Below are positions 53,757 to 62,682 of a DNA stretch of 64,000 nucleotides, one piece after another. Below the pieces are notes generated by a model, which was not told where the DNA came from, searched no databases, and saw only the letters and a program-made list of their open reading frames with translations. The position numbers and the translations under genes were made by a program. Numbering within the stretch: position 1 is the stretch's first letter; every line of letters starts with the position of its first letter. This stretch comes from Sulfitobacter sp. HNIBRBA3233 (GTDB lineage Bacteria; Pseudomonadota; Alphaproteobacteria; Rhodobacterales; Rhodobacteraceae): contig NZ_JBEFLP010000002.1 of NCBI RefSeq assembly GCF_040149665.1, positions 124,001 to 188,000 of the forward strand, written 5' to 3'.

Positions 53757-54901
53757 TGGAGCGGGTATTCGGGATAAATACGCCCACCGCCATACGCTTC
53801 GGTACGGGTGTGGCTGGCCAGGTCGCCGAAGTTCTGCCGCGCGGGACGACGCGGGTCGCTCTTGTGCGCGGGCGCAGCGGCGCGGCCGATCCGGTTGCCG
53901 CTGCCCTTGCGGCGGAGGGGATCTCAATCGACACGGTGATCGCCAGCGGCGAGCCGTCGGTCGCATCCGTGAATGCCGCGATGCGCGGCCTTGGCTGGGG
54001 CGTGCAGGCGGTGGTCGCCTGTGGCGGCGGATCGGTCATCGACACCGGCAAGGCGTTGGCCTTCCTGGTGGCGCGGGGACGCGCGCTCGACGATGATTTC
54101 GACACCATCGCCGCCGAGATACTCGCGCAAGCGCCCGAGATCCCGTGCATCGCGCTGCCCACCACGGCGGGCACCGGGGCAGAGGTGACGGCCAATGCGG
54201 TTCTCGATGTACCGAGCCGCCGCGCCAAGATCAGCTTGCGGGGGCTGGCGATCACGCCGACCCACGCGCTGGTCGACCCGGAGCTGATGCAGGGCGCGCC
54301 GCGCAGCGTGGTGCTGCAATCCGGCCTCGACGCGATTTGTCAGGTGATCGAGGCGTACACATCGGCGCTGGCCACGCCCTATACGGATGCTCTGACACGG
54401 GCCGCGATACCGGTGGGGCTGCGCGCCCTGCCGCAGGTGGTCGAGACCGGCAGCGCTGCCGCGTGGCAAGACATGGCGTGGGTCAGCACCGCAAGCGGGC
54501 TCGCGCTGGCCAATGGGGGGCTCGGCGCGGCGCACGGCCTCGCATCGGTGGTCGGCGGAGATTTCGCGGCACCGCACGGCGGCCTGTGCGGCCGTTTCCT
54601 GCTGCCCACCCTGCGCCTGACCGCGGCCCACGCCGCCGGAGGCTCTGCGGCACGGGTGCGGACCGAAGCGGTCAATGCCATGATCGCGGACGCTTTCGCA
54701 CCGACCGTGTCGGACGATCCGCTGTCTGGCTTTGCAGCGTGGATCGACAGTGCGAGCCTTGCGCGGCTTGGCGACTGGGGCGTGACACCCGACGATCACG
54801 CGCGCCTCGCGCAGGCCGCCCCCGATGCGTCCTCCAGCCGCAAGGGGGCGTTGCCCCTGCCGGTGGAAGCCTTCGAGCGGATGTTGGCGGACGCGCAATA
54901 G
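53756..54901 (+). CDS. Iron-containing alcohol dehydrogenase family protein with a substituted metal-ligand position
   Basis: The 381-residue protein is of the Fe-ADH family, with NAD-binding CGGGSVIDTGKA near 89-100 and LPTTAGTGAEVTANA near 134-148. Of the usual four metal ligands, Asp192, His260 and His274 are present, but the first His is Gln196 (codon 54341-54343). Some subgroups are known to have Gln there, so it may still be active. It is coupled to glpK by TGATG and could oxidise glycerol or a related polyol. Its product and cofactor are uncertain. Confidence 0.84.
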   Translation: MERVFGINTPTAIRFGTGVAGQVAEVLPRGTTRVALVRGRSGAADPVAAALAAEGISIDTVIASGEPSVASVNAAMRGLGWGVQAVVACGGGSVIDTGKALAFLVARGRALDDDFDTIAAEILAQAPEIPCIALPTTAGTGAEVTANAVLDVPSRRAKISLRGLAITPTHALVDPELMQGAPRSVVLQSGLDAICQVIEAYTSALATPYTDALTRAAIPVGLRALPQVVETGSAAAWQDMAWVSTASGLALANGGLGAAHGLASVVGGDFAAPHGGLCGRFLLPTLRLTAAHAAGGSAARVRTEAVNAMIADAFAPTVSDDPLSGFAAWIDSASLARLGDWGVTPDDHARLAQAAPDASSSRKGALPLPVEAFERMLADAQ

Positions 54902-55774
54902 GTGCGGCCGGGCCCCAACACTGTCGCATGGTCGCTTGTGGCGCCAGCGCTTGCAGTTTTGTTTTTCGTCGGGCTGGTGCCGTTGGTGTCTGTCATCAAC
55001 TATTCCTTCTTCGACATTTTCACCCTCGAGGACAGGTTCTGGGTCGGACTGGAATGGTACGAAGCGCTGCTGGCCGATCCCGGCTTCTATGCCGCACTCG
55101 GGCGCAGCGTGCTCTTCACCGCGCTGGTCGTGCTGATCCAGTTTCCGCTGGGGGTGGGGATCGCGCTGCTGCTGCCCCGCGTGGCCCTCTGGGGCAGCCT
55201 GTGCCTCATGGTGCTTGCGATCCCGCTGGTCGTTCCGTGGAACATGATCCCCGGCATCTGGCTGGGATTTATCAATGCGGAAAACGGGATATTGGGCGCG
55301 CTGCTGGCGCAGGTCGGCTGGGCGATTGAGTACAAGACCGACGTGGTTCATGCGTGGATCCTGACGCTGATGATGGACACATGGCACTGGGTCGGGCTTG
55401 TTGCGATCCTGTCCTACTCCGGTCTCGCCGCGATCCCCGGTGCATTCTATCAGGCCGCCGCGATCGACGGTGCCAGCCGGTTCCAGATCTTTCGCCATAT
55501 CGAATTGCCGCGCCTGACCGGCGTGCTGATGATGGCGCTTGTCCTGCGGGTGATGGACAGCCTGATGATCTACACCGAAGCGTTCGGCCTGAACGCCGGT
55601 GGACCCAACGGCGCGACGACGTTTCTCTCGCTGGATCTGGGTGAAGAGATCGCGGCGTTCAACTACGGGCCCGCCGCCGCGCGCTCGGTCCTCTATGTGC
55701 TGCTGGTGCTGACGCTGGCGTGGGCATTTACGTTGCTGTTGCGCAGCCTGCGCGCGCAGGAGAGCGGGGCGTGA
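54902..55774 (+). CDS. ABC transporter permease, GlpP paralogue
   Basis: The 290-residue permease has six membrane helices and a docking loop GAFYQAAAIDGASRFQIFRH near 180-199. It closely resembles GlpP in length, helix layout and the segment VMDSLMIYTEAFGLNAGGPN, which aligns with GlpP MDSFMIYTEPFVVTGGGPG. The start is GTG directly after the alcohol dehydrogenase stop, with no good ribosome site. It pairs with the next permease. No binding protein or ATPase of its own is near. Confidence 0.87.
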   Translation: MRPGPNTVAWSLVAPALAVLFFVGLVPLVSVINYSFFDIFTLEDRFWVGLEWYEALLADPGFYAALGRSVLFTALVVLIQFPLGVGIALLLPRVALWGSLCLMVLAIPLVVPWNMIPGIWLGFINAENGILGALLAQVGWAIEYKTDVVHAWILTLMMDTWHWVGLVAILSYSGLAAIPGAFYQAAAIDGASRFQIFRHIELPRLTGVLMMALVLRVMDSLMIYTEAFGLNAGGPNGATTFLSLDLGEEIAAFNYGPAAARSVLYVLLVLTLAWAFTLLLRSLRAQESGA

Positions 55775-56571
55775 TGCGCGGTCTTGCCAAACTTGCGCGT
55801 GTACTGGCGCTGGTCGCGGTGGCGGCCTTCGTGCTGGCGCCGCTCGCGCAGGCGGTTTTGCTGAGCTTTGTCGCCACCTTGCCGCACGACGGCGTGGCGC
55901 AGGGCAGTTTTTCGATGATCAACTACCGGCATATCTTTGACGATCCGCGTCTGGTGGCCTCCTTGGGGAATTCGATCATCTACGTCAGCGTGAACGTGGC
56001 CCTGACGCTTGCGGTGTCGCTGCCCGCGGCCTACGCGCTGTCGCGCTACCGGTTTCTGGGCGACAGGCACCTGCTGCTTTTGTTGCTGTCCTTCCGGATC
56101 ATGCCGCCCGTTGTCCTGTCCTTGCCGGTGTTTCTGCTGTTCGCGCAGATCAACCTGCTGAACACGCCGCTCGCGATTGCACTAGTGCATTGCCTGTTCA
56201 ACATCCCTGTGGCGATCTGGATTCTCGAGAGCTTTATCACCGCCGTGCCGCGCGACTTCGACGAGAATGCCTTTCTCGACGGGTACAGCGTGCCGGGGTT
56301 CTTTGTGCGCCACCTCGTCCCGATGATCGCACCGGGGATCGGGGTGGCGGCCTTCTTCTGTTTCATCTTCTCGTGGGTCGAGGTCGTCTTTGCCCGCATC
56401 CTGACCTCGACAGGGGGCAAGCCGGTGACCATGGCGATCGAGGGGCTGTTCGGATTTCGCACCGATGTGGGGCTGGTCATGGCGATGACCGTGTTCTCGC
56501 TGCTGCCGGGTCTGGTTCTGATCGTGTTCGTGCGGCGCCATATCGCGCGCGGCTTTCGTATCCGCGTCTAG
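55774..56571 (+). CDS. ABC transporter permease, GlpQ paralogue
   Basis: The 265-residue permease has six membrane helices. From residue 125 on it aligns well with GlpQ: ALVHCLFNIPVAIWILESF, ENAFLDGYSVPGFFVRHLVP and GVAAFFCFIFSWVEVVFARI all have close GlpQ counterparts. ATG at 55774 overlaps the previous stop (TGATG). It forms a second channel pair with the permease upstream and might share GlpS, GlpT and GlpV, or have its own transport function with outside partners. Confidence 0.87.
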   Translation: MRGLAKLARVLALVAVAAFVLAPLAQAVLLSFVATLPHDGVAQGSFSMINYRHIFDDPRLVASLGNSIIYVSVNVALTLAVSLPAAYALSRYRFLGDRHLLLLLLSFRIMPPVVLSLPVFLLFAQINLLNTPLAIALVHCLFNIPVAIWILESFITAVPRDFDENAFLDGYSVPGFFVRHLVPMIAPGIGVAAFFCFIFSWVEVVFARILTSTGGKPVTMAIEGLFGFRTDVGLVMAMTVFSLLPGLVLIVFVRRHIARGFRIRV

Positions 56572-56663
56572 GAATTAGCCGACCGCAGACGGATGGATCA
56601 TCTTTGTCCCCGCTGGTCCGGATTGCGCTTGCGATTCCCTCTGGCAGCCCGGAAGGTAATCGT

Positions 56664-57443
56664 ATGAGCACCATACCGATAGTCGTTTTTTCCGATCTCG
56701 ACGGCACGTTGCTGGACCACGAAACCTATGACTGGAGTCCGGCGAAACCGGCGCTGGATCTGTTGAAAAGCATCCCTGCGCCCGTCATTCTGTGTTCAAG
56801 CAAGACCGCGCCGGAAGTGGCCGTATTGCAAGAGGCGATGGGGCTGACGGACTATCCCGCAATTGTCGAAAACGGGGCAGGGACGATCGGGGCGGAGCAA
56901 AGCCGCCCCTCTGTGGCCCTCTACAAGCGGTTGCGCGAGGTTCTCGACAGCATTCCCGCAAACCTGCGCAAGGATTTCGCCGGTTTCGGCGACATGAGCG
57001 ACGAAGAAGTGGCAGAGATAACCGGCCTGAGCGTCGGCGGTGCTACCCGCGCACGCGACCGCAGCTTTTCCGAGCCGGGCCTCTGGTACGGGAGCGATGC
57101 GGATCGGGAAAGCTTTATCGCCGCCCTTGCACATCAGGGCGTTTCCGCGCGCGAGGGCGGGCGGTTTCTGACCCTGTCCTTCGGGCGCACCAAGGGCGAT
57201 GCGATGGCACAGCTGGCAACCCGTTTCGCGCCGGCACGCACAATCGCTCTGGGGGATGCGCCCAACGATATCGAGATGATCGCGGCCGCGGATTACGGCG
57301 TGATCGTCGCCAACCCGCAGCGCAATCCCTTGCCTGAGCTTGCCGGGGAACGCGAAGGGCGGATCCGCAGAACAACACAGCCCGGCCCCGAGGGTTGGAA
57401 CAAAGCCATTCACGATCTAGTTCAAGAGTTGAACCTGGCATGA
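56664..57443 (+). CDS. Mannosyl-/glucosyl-3-phosphoglycerate phosphatase (MpgP-family HAD)
   Basis: The 259-residue HAD phosphatase has motif I VVFSDLDGTLLDHETYDW (about 7-24), motif II ILCSSKTAPEV near 41-51, and motif IV ALGDAPNDIEMIAAADYGVI near 192-211. This is the MpgP/Cof-type fold. It removes phosphate from glycosyl-3-phosphoglycerate to yield the compatible solute. Next to a GpgS-like synthase and facing a glucosylglycerate phosphorylase, glucosyl-3-phosphoglycerate is the probable substrate. ATG at 56664 has GGAAGG upstream. Confidence 0.85.
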   Translation: MSTIPIVVFSDLDGTLLDHETYDWSPAKPALDLLKSIPAPVILCSSKTAPEVAVLQEAMGLTDYPAIVENGAGTIGAEQSRPSVALYKRLREVLDSIPANLRKDFAGFGDMSDEEVAEITGLSVGGATRARDRSFSEPGLWYGSDADRESFIAALAHQGVSAREGGRFLTLSFGRTKGDAMAQLATRFAPARTIALGDAPNDIEMIAAADYGVIVANPQRNPLPELAGEREGRIRRTTQPGPEGWNKAIHDLVQELNLA

Positions 57444-57455
57444 GGACTGCAAGAC

Positions 57456-58676
57456 ATGGTTGATTTCCACCAGAACGGCAACATCGCGACGCTTCACAAC
57501 CTTCGCAATCGTTCACTGGAGGAAATGACCTACGAGTTGGAGACCTTCGCCCAGACGCGGAAGATGGCGCTGATCCTGCCGTGCCTCTATTCCGAGCTGG
57601 CAACGGACGCGATGCCGAAAATCCTGTCCGAGCTGTCGAAGGTCACTTACCTGCACCGCATCATCATCGGGATCGACCGCGCCGACGAGGCCGAGTTTCG
57701 CCACGCGCGCGCGTTCTTTCAGGGTCTGAACCAGAACCATATGGTGATCTGGAACGACAGCCCGCGCATGAAGGAACTGGGCAATCGTCTGGACAAGATG
57801 GGCCTTTACCCCTCCGAACAGGGCAAGGGCAAGAACGTCTGGTCCGCCATCGGGTATCTGCTGGGCTGTCAGGACAGCGATGTGATGGCGATCCACGATT
57901 GCGATATCCTGACCTACGAGCGCGAGATGCTGGCGCGGCTGATCTATCCGGTCGCCAACCCCACGTTCCCCTATCAGGTGGCCAAGGGCTATTACGCACG
58001 CATCGGCAATGACAAGCTGAACGGGCGGGTCACACGCCTGCTGGTCAGCCCGTTGTTGCTGGCCTTGCGTCGGGTGATCGGCGACCGGGATTATATCGAT
58101 TACCTGCGCAGTTTCCGCTACCCGCTGTCCGGTGAATTCGCGATGCGCACCAACATCCTGCCGGATCTGCGCATTCCGTCGGATTGGGGACTGGAAATCG
58201 GGGTCCTGTCAGAGGCGTGGCGCAATCTTGCGCCCAAGGCCGTGTGTCAGGTCGAAATCGCCGATGCCTATGACCACAAGCATCAGGATCTCAGCCCCGA
58301 GGATGCAGCGGCGGGCCTGAACCGGATGGCCACGGACATCTGCAAGGCGATCATCCGCAAGCTGGCAGCGGACGGCACGGTCTTTACCAACAACGTTTTC
58401 CGCACGCTGAAGGCGACCTACTACCGTTCGGCGCTGGACCTGCTCGAGGCGTATTACACCGACGCCAAGATGAACGGCCTCGCGCTCGACCGCCACTCCG
58501 AGGAAGCGTCGATCGAACTCTTCGCGGAATGCATCATGCGCGCGGGCGAGACATTTCTGGAAAACCCGCACGAAACACCGTTCATTCCCACGTGGAACCG
58601 TGTCCATTCGGCGGACCCGTCCTTCCTGCGCGACATGCAGGCGGCGGCACTGGCGGACGACCGTGAATTTCAGTGA
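57456..58676 (+). CDS. gpgS: Glucosyl-3-phosphoglycerate synthase-like glycosyltransferase
   Basis: The 406-residue GT has a GpgS-type layout: the sugar-nucleotide region LILPCLYSELATDAMPKILS near 39-58, the GKGKNVWSAIGYLL segment at 133-146, and the metal-binding DxD motif IHDCDILTYE with Asp148 and Asp150. It transfers a hexosyl group from a nucleotide sugar to 3-phosphoglycerate; GpgS uses glucose. It lies 12 bases after the phosphatase gene. The 3' end overlaps the convergent phosphorylase by 7 bases. Confidence 0.85.
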   Translation: MVDFHQNGNIATLHNLRNRSLEEMTYELETFAQTRKMALILPCLYSELATDAMPKILSELSKVTYLHRIIIGIDRADEAEFRHARAFFQGLNQNHMVIWNDSPRMKELGNRLDKMGLYPSEQGKGKNVWSAIGYLLGCQDSDVMAIHDCDILTYEREMLARLIYPVANPTFPYQVAKGYYARIGNDKLNGRVTRLLVSPLLLALRRVIGDRDYIDYLRSFRYPLSGEFAMRTNILPDLRIPSDWGLEIGVLSEAWRNLAPKAVCQVEIADAYDHKHQDLSPEDAAAGLNRMATDICKAIIRKLAADGTVFTNNVFRTLKATYYRSALDLLEAYYTDAKMNGLALDRHSEEASIELFAECIMRAGETFLENPHETPFIPTWNRVHSADPSFLRDMQAAALADDREFQ

Positions 58677-60433
58677 TCCGTGTTGCTGATCCAGCGGCAC
58701 TGGTAGGGCGCAAGCGTGATCTCGTCGGCGTCGACGGTTTCGCCTGACAGCAGATCGATCCAGGTTTCATCGTCGATCAGGTTCAGGGCATCGCTGCGCA
58801 GGCGCAGGGTGTCGCCGCTGACATTGTGTAGCGCGAAGATGGATTGCTGCCGGTCGAGGCTCTGTCGCCAGACCGCGAAAATGCGGGCATCGCCCAACTC
58901 GGTCGTGAACTGCGTCGCGTTGGGGTGAAAGGCCTGCTGCCGCTTACGGATCTTCAGCCGGTCGCGCAGCGTGCCCAGCACGATCGCCTGCTGCGTGTCG
59001 GGCTGTGCCAGCCGCGCGCTCAGATCGCCGTAGTCCCAGCGGTGCCGGTTGATCGCCCGGTTCATCCCGCGTTTTTCAACACTTTCGTGGTCGTTTGGCG
59101 TGGCCAGAACGGAGTGGATATAGAATGCCGGTATCCCCTCCAGCGACATGACGATGGTCTGCGAGCAGATGAAGCGCGCGATGTGGTGATCGTCCTCACC
59201 GTCGAATGTGCGGCGCATGGCGTCGAAATAGGTGCAGTTGATCTCGTAGGGGGCCTCCCCCCCGCCGGGCAGGGCGCGCATCGACACCAGCCCGCCGGAG
59301 GCACGGACCGCATCAATCATCTTTTCCTGTTCTTCGGGCGGCAGCAGCCCTTCGGCGGGCCGCATGCCGATGCCGTCATGGCTGGCGGTGAAGTTCAGAT
59401 AGGCGCACCCCAGCGGCGCGGGTGGCATACCACGCTGCCAGCGCAGCAGGTGCCTTGCACTGCCCGACATCATCGCATGAAGGATCAGCGGGGGCAGGGG
59501 AAAGTTGTAGATGACATGCGCTTCGTCGCGCTTGCCGAAATAGCTGAGGTTTTCGGCTTTCGGCACGTTGGTTTCAGTGACGAGGATCATCGGCTCGGTC
59601 GCGAAATTCGCAAGGCTGCGCATCAGCTTTACGATCTCGTGGGTCTGGGGCAGATGGATCGACGGGCTGCCCGCCTCTTTCCAGAGAAATGCCACCGCAT
59701 CCAGCCGGATGATCCGCACCCCGTTTTCGAGATGCAGGCGGATGATCCGCAGGAATTCCAGCAGGACTTCGGGATTGCGGAAATCAAGGTCGATCTGGTC
59801 GTGGCTGAATGTACACCAGACGTGCCGCGGCCCGTTTTTCGTCTCGACCTCTTGCAGCAGCGGTGTTGTGCGCGGGCGGACCACCATGCTCAGATCGTCC
59901 TCCGGGGAGGCCTCGAAAAAGAAACTGTCATAGGGGGGCTGGCCCTGACGGTAGGCGTTGAACCACGTGCCCTGGCTGGAGACGTGGTTGAGCACCAGAT
60001 CCGACATCAGCTGGAACGCGTCCGCGATCCGGTTGATGTCTGGCCAGTCGCCCAGTTGCGGATTGACGCTGCGAAAATCCGACACGGCGAACCCGTCATC
60101 CGATGTATAGGGAAAGAACGGCAGGATATGCACGCCGTTGATCGCGCCGCGCAAATGCTGGCGCAGGAAATCGTTCAGCAGATCCAGCGGTTTATGGACG
60201 CCGTCCACCAATGTGTTGCCGTATGTTATCAACAGCGCATCGCTTTGCGACCACAGCGAATTGCCGGGCCTGCGGGCGCGTTTGCGCCGCGATGACCCCT
60301 CGGGCCAGAAGGCATCGACAATCTGGCTGGCCAGAATGTCGGCGTCGAACTGGGGATAGATCTTCGCCACATGGGCCGCGATCACGCGTCCCAGCGAGGC
60401 ATCGGGCGGCAGGGGAGTATCTTCAGAGGTCAT
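58670..60433 (-). CDS. Glucosylglycerate phosphorylase (GH13_18, sucrose-phosphorylase-like)
   Basis: The 587-residue GH13 protein has the family regions: SDLVLNHVSSQGTWF near 140-154, GVRIIRLDAVAFLWKEAG near 236-253 (nucleophile Asp), MILVTETNVPKAENLSY near 280-296 (acid/base Glu) and LNFTASHDGIGMRPAEG near 344-360. The Trp/Gln-rich sucrose-phosphorylase residues differ, and its gene faces gpgS, so glucosylglycerate is the likely substrate: phosphorolysis to glucose-1-phosphate and glycerate. ATG at 60433; a MHVWR extension is possible. It would let the cell recycle the solute. Confidence 0.85.
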   Translation of the reverse strand: MTSEDTPLPPDASLGRVIAAHVAKIYPQFDADILASQIVDAFWPEGSSRRKRARRPGNSLWSQSDALLITYGNTLVDGVHKPLDLLNDFLRQHLRGAINGVHILPFFPYTSDDGFAVSDFRSVNPQLGDWPDINRIADAFQLMSDLVLNHVSSQGTWFNAYRQGQPPYDSFFFEASPEDDLSMVVRPRTTPLLQEVETKNGPRHVWCTFSHDQIDLDFRNPEVLLEFLRIIRLHLENGVRIIRLDAVAFLWKEAGSPSIHLPQTHEIVKLMRSLANFATEPMILVTETNVPKAENLSYFGKRDEAHVIYNFPLPPLILHAMMSGSARHLLRWQRGMPPAPLGCAYLNFTASHDGIGMRPAEGLLPPEEQEKMIDAVRASGGLVSMRALPGGGEAPYEINCTYFDAMRRTFDGEDDHHIARFICSQTIVMSLEGIPAFYIHSVLATPNDHESVEKRGMNRAINRHRWDYGDLSARLAQPDTQQAIVLGTLRDRLKIRKRQQAFHPNATQFTTELGDARIFAVWRQSLDRQQSIFALHNVSGDTLRLRSDALNLIDDETWIDLLSGETVDADEITLAPYQCRWISNTDH

Positions 60434-60590
60434 GCGCCAAACATGCACGTTCGGCGCGCAAGGACAAATCCAACGGTGAAATTCGCCAGCCGCCCGCGCG
60501 CCGGGGCACGCAATGCCGCGATTTTAGGCGGTTTTCCGACCCGGATGCGGCCTGGACACGCCGCGCAGACACCCACGGCGCCCAAAGCGG

Positions 60591-61118
60591 TCAGCCTTTG
60601 ACAAGCTTGTTGAACCAGCCCTTTTTCTTGGTTTCGCCGTCGGCTGTTTCCACTTCGACGTCCTCTTCTCCGGCTTCGGGCGCGCCGACCGCGTCCTGAA
60701 AGTTCGAGAAGAACTGGTCGGCCATCTTCTTGGCGAAGCCGTCAATGATCCGGCTGCCGAGCTGCGCGAGTTTGCCGCCGACTTTCGCTTCCACGTCGTA
60801 ATGCAGGATCGTGCGCCCGCCGTCCTCCTCCAGACGCACATTCGCACCACCTTTGGCGAATCCCGCGGCGCCGCCTTTGCCTTCACCGGTGATGGTGAGG
60901 CTTTCGGGCGCGATCATCTCGCTCAGTTCGACCTGACCCTTGAAGGTTGCCTTCACCGGCCCGACCTTCTGGACCACCGTCGCCTCGAATCCTTCCTCGG
61001 GGGAGCCTGACATTTCCTGACAGCCCGGCACGCAGGCTTTCAGTACTTCGGGGTTCAAAAGCGCGGCAAACACAGTCTCGCGGTCTGCATTGATGATCTT
61101 CTGATCGCTGAGGTTCAT
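60591..61118 (-). CDS. CoxG-family SRPBCC protein (carbon monoxide dehydrogenase subunit G-like)
   Basis: The 175-residue protein has the CoxG fold: an N-terminal IINADRETVFAALLNPEVLK near 8-27, CVPGCQEM near 29-36, and the strand region VRLEEDGGRTILHYDVEAKV near 98-117. The tail from about 145 is charged (EEDVEVETADGE) and ends in KKKGWFNKLVKG, as in membrane-associated CoxG proteins. It is known to help place CO dehydrogenase at the membrane, but no CO dehydrogenase genes are here, so a wider role is possible. ATG at 61118 is chosen from the family start. Confidence 0.85.
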   Translation of the reverse strand: MNLSDQKIINADRETVFAALLNPEVLKACVPGCQEMSGSPEEGFEATVVQKVGPVKATFKGQVELSEMIAPESLTITGEGKGGAAGFAKGGANVRLEEDGGRTILHYDVEAKVGGKLAQLGSRIIDGFAKKMADQFFSNFQDAVGAPEAGEEDVEVETADGETKKKGWFNKLVKG

Positions 61119-61463
61119 GCGCACTCTCCCGTTTGCTTGGCTCTGTCCGTCGCGTTCATCAAAGGATGACCGAGAAGATCGGTCGCCGCAAGGTGCTCTG
61201 TTCACGACGGTCTATGCGGTTGAGGCCTGACGTCGAATCGCCCCAAACTGATCAGCCAGACGGTTGCTGTCCCTGTGGCGCGGACGCTGGCCTGCCCCTA
61301 GGGAAGTTTGATTGTCTTGAGGGCTGATGCATGGTTGACTCTCGAAAGCCATATTCCCTATCCTTTTCCACGGTGCGGAACTACGTTTCAAAATAGAAGC
61401 GGCCCGCCCTTTCGCTTCCGTCCCGTTGGTTCGGCGCGGAGACAAGAAATCAGGGAGGATACC
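61119..61463. other. Intergenic region between the CoxG-like gene and the TAXI transporter
   Basis: This 345-base region has no convincing gene. A plausible sigma70 promoter for the TRAP genes is TTGACT at 61335-61340 with an 18-base spacer and TATCCT at 61359-61364. No structured RNA or repeat was noticed. Confidence 0.5.
61335..61364 (+). promoter_or_regulatory. Probable sigma70 promoter of the TAXI-TRAP operon
   Basis: The -35 TTGACT (61335-61340) and -10 TATCCT (61359-61364) are separated by 18 bases. They lie about 100 bases upstream of the TAXI gene start at 61464. The -35 matches 5 of 6 and the -10 matches 4 of 6 consensus bases. Confidence 0.45.
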
Positions 61464-62600
61464 ATGAATTACTTTACCTCTGCTGTCGCAGTGTTCGGTC
61501 TGACCGGCACCATGGCGATGGCCCAGGATATCGATCTGCCGAAACAGCTGAGCTGGACCGCGTATGACACCGGCTCGGCAGGCTATAACCAGTCCGTCGC
61601 CATCGGCGCGGCATTGCAGGACGCCACGGGCGTCAACCTGCGCGTTCTGCCCGGCAAGAACGACGTGTCGCGGACAGAACCGCTGCGTCAGGGCCGTGTG
61701 CAGTTCTCGGCCACGGGTGTCGGCGGCAGCTTTATGGCGCAGGAAGGCGTGTTCGACTTCGGCGCGGAAAACTGGGGCCCGCAGCCCATTCGCGTGCTGA
61801 TGGCCAACAACGGTGGCGCGATCAACCTCGCCGTCGGCGTGGCCGGTGATTTGGGCATCGAGGAATATGCCGATCTCGCGGGCAAGCGCGTGGCCTATAT
61901 CGTTGGCGCGCCCGCGCTGAACGTGAACACCGAAGCCTACCTCGCCTATGGCGGGCTGACATGGGATGATGTCGAGCGTGTCGATTTCGGCGGCTTCGGC
62001 GCCAGCTGGACAGGCCTGATCGAAGGTCAGGTCGACGCGGCCTTCGCCTCCACGAACTCGGGCAAGGCCTATGAGGCCGAAGCCGGTCCGCGCGGTCTGT
62101 TCTGGCCCCCGATCGATCCTGACAACACCGAAGGTCTGGAGCGGATGACGGCCATCGCGCCCTTCTTCACGCCCAACAAGGCCATGGTCGGTGCCACGAT
62201 CGACGGAACCGATGGCTATCAGGGCGCGGGCTATGCCTATCCGGTGCTCACGGCGATCGAAGCGACCGATGACGATCTGGTCTACAACATGACAAAGGCG
62301 ATGGTTGAACTGTTCCCGCAGTACGATGGCAAGGCACCGGGTATCGGTGGCTGGGCGATCGACAAGCAGGACATGGAGTGGGTGGTTCCCTACCACGAGG
62401 GTGCGATCCGCTACTACAAGGAGCAGGGCGTCTGGACCGATGCGGCGCAAGCCCACAACGACAACCTGATCGCCCGTCAGGAAGCGCTTGCCGCAGCGTG
62501 GGAAGCGCTGAAAGCGGAAGCGCCGGAAGATTGGGAAGCAGCATGGGATGCGGCACGTCGCGCAGCCCTGAAAGATGGCGGTTTCCAGGTCACATTCTGA
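61464..62600 (+). CDS. TAXI family TRAP transporter substrate-binding protein
   Basis: The 378-residue precursor has a signal peptide (MNYFTSAVAVFGLTGTMAMA, cleavage before QDIDL). The mature protein has the TAXI pattern: LSWTAYDTGSAGYNQSVAIG near 29-48 and a later segment LAGKRVAYIVGAPALNVNTE near 141-160. TAXI proteins feed a fused TRAP permease, encoded next. Ligands are usually organic acids or amino acids and cannot be predicted here. ATG at 61464 has GGGAGGA upstream. Confidence 0.93.
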   Translation: MNYFTSAVAVFGLTGTMAMAQDIDLPKQLSWTAYDTGSAGYNQSVAIGAALQDATGVNLRVLPGKNDVSRTEPLRQGRVQFSATGVGGSFMAQEGVFDFGAENWGPQPIRVLMANNGGAINLAVGVAGDLGIEEYADLAGKRVAYIVGAPALNVNTEAYLAYGGLTWDDVERVDFGGFGASWTGLIEGQVDAAFASTNSGKAYEAEAGPRGLFWPPIDPDNTEGLERMTAIAPFFTPNKAMVGATIDGTDGYQGAGYAYPVLTAIEATDDDLVYNMTKAMVELFPQYDGKAPGIGGWAIDKQDMEWVVPYHEGAIRYYKEQGVWTDAAQAHNDNLIARQEALAAAWEALKAEAPEDWEAAWDAARRAALKDGGFQVTF

Positions 62601-62617
62601 TCCGCTGACACCTTCGG

Positions 62618-62647
62618 AACCGGCCGGTGATCCCACCGGCCGGTTTT
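62618..62647 (+). other. Intercistronic stem-loop between the TAXI protein and permease genes
   Basis: A perfect 12-bp stem (62618-62629 with 62634-62645, loop ATCC) is followed by TT and then CCC. It is a strong hairpin with a short T-run, so it could partly terminate transcription and protect the upstream mRNA, giving excess binding protein. Confidence 0.65.
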
Positions 62648-62682
62648 CCCCTGTTTCCAACCCTTCCATGTGAGTTTGGCCC

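Noticed and set aside
50475-53966. Open frame of 1163 codons on the minus strand across glpV, glpK and the dehydrogenase
   Set aside because: It is antisense to three well-supported genes. High GC at third codon positions keeps the opposite frame open. Its translation has no recognisable domain and crosses gene boundaries.
53756-54901. The Fe-type dehydrogenase as a pseudogene because a ligand His is Gln
   Set aside because: The frame is intact and other ligands and cofactor motifs remain. Gln at that position appears in some subgroups of the family.
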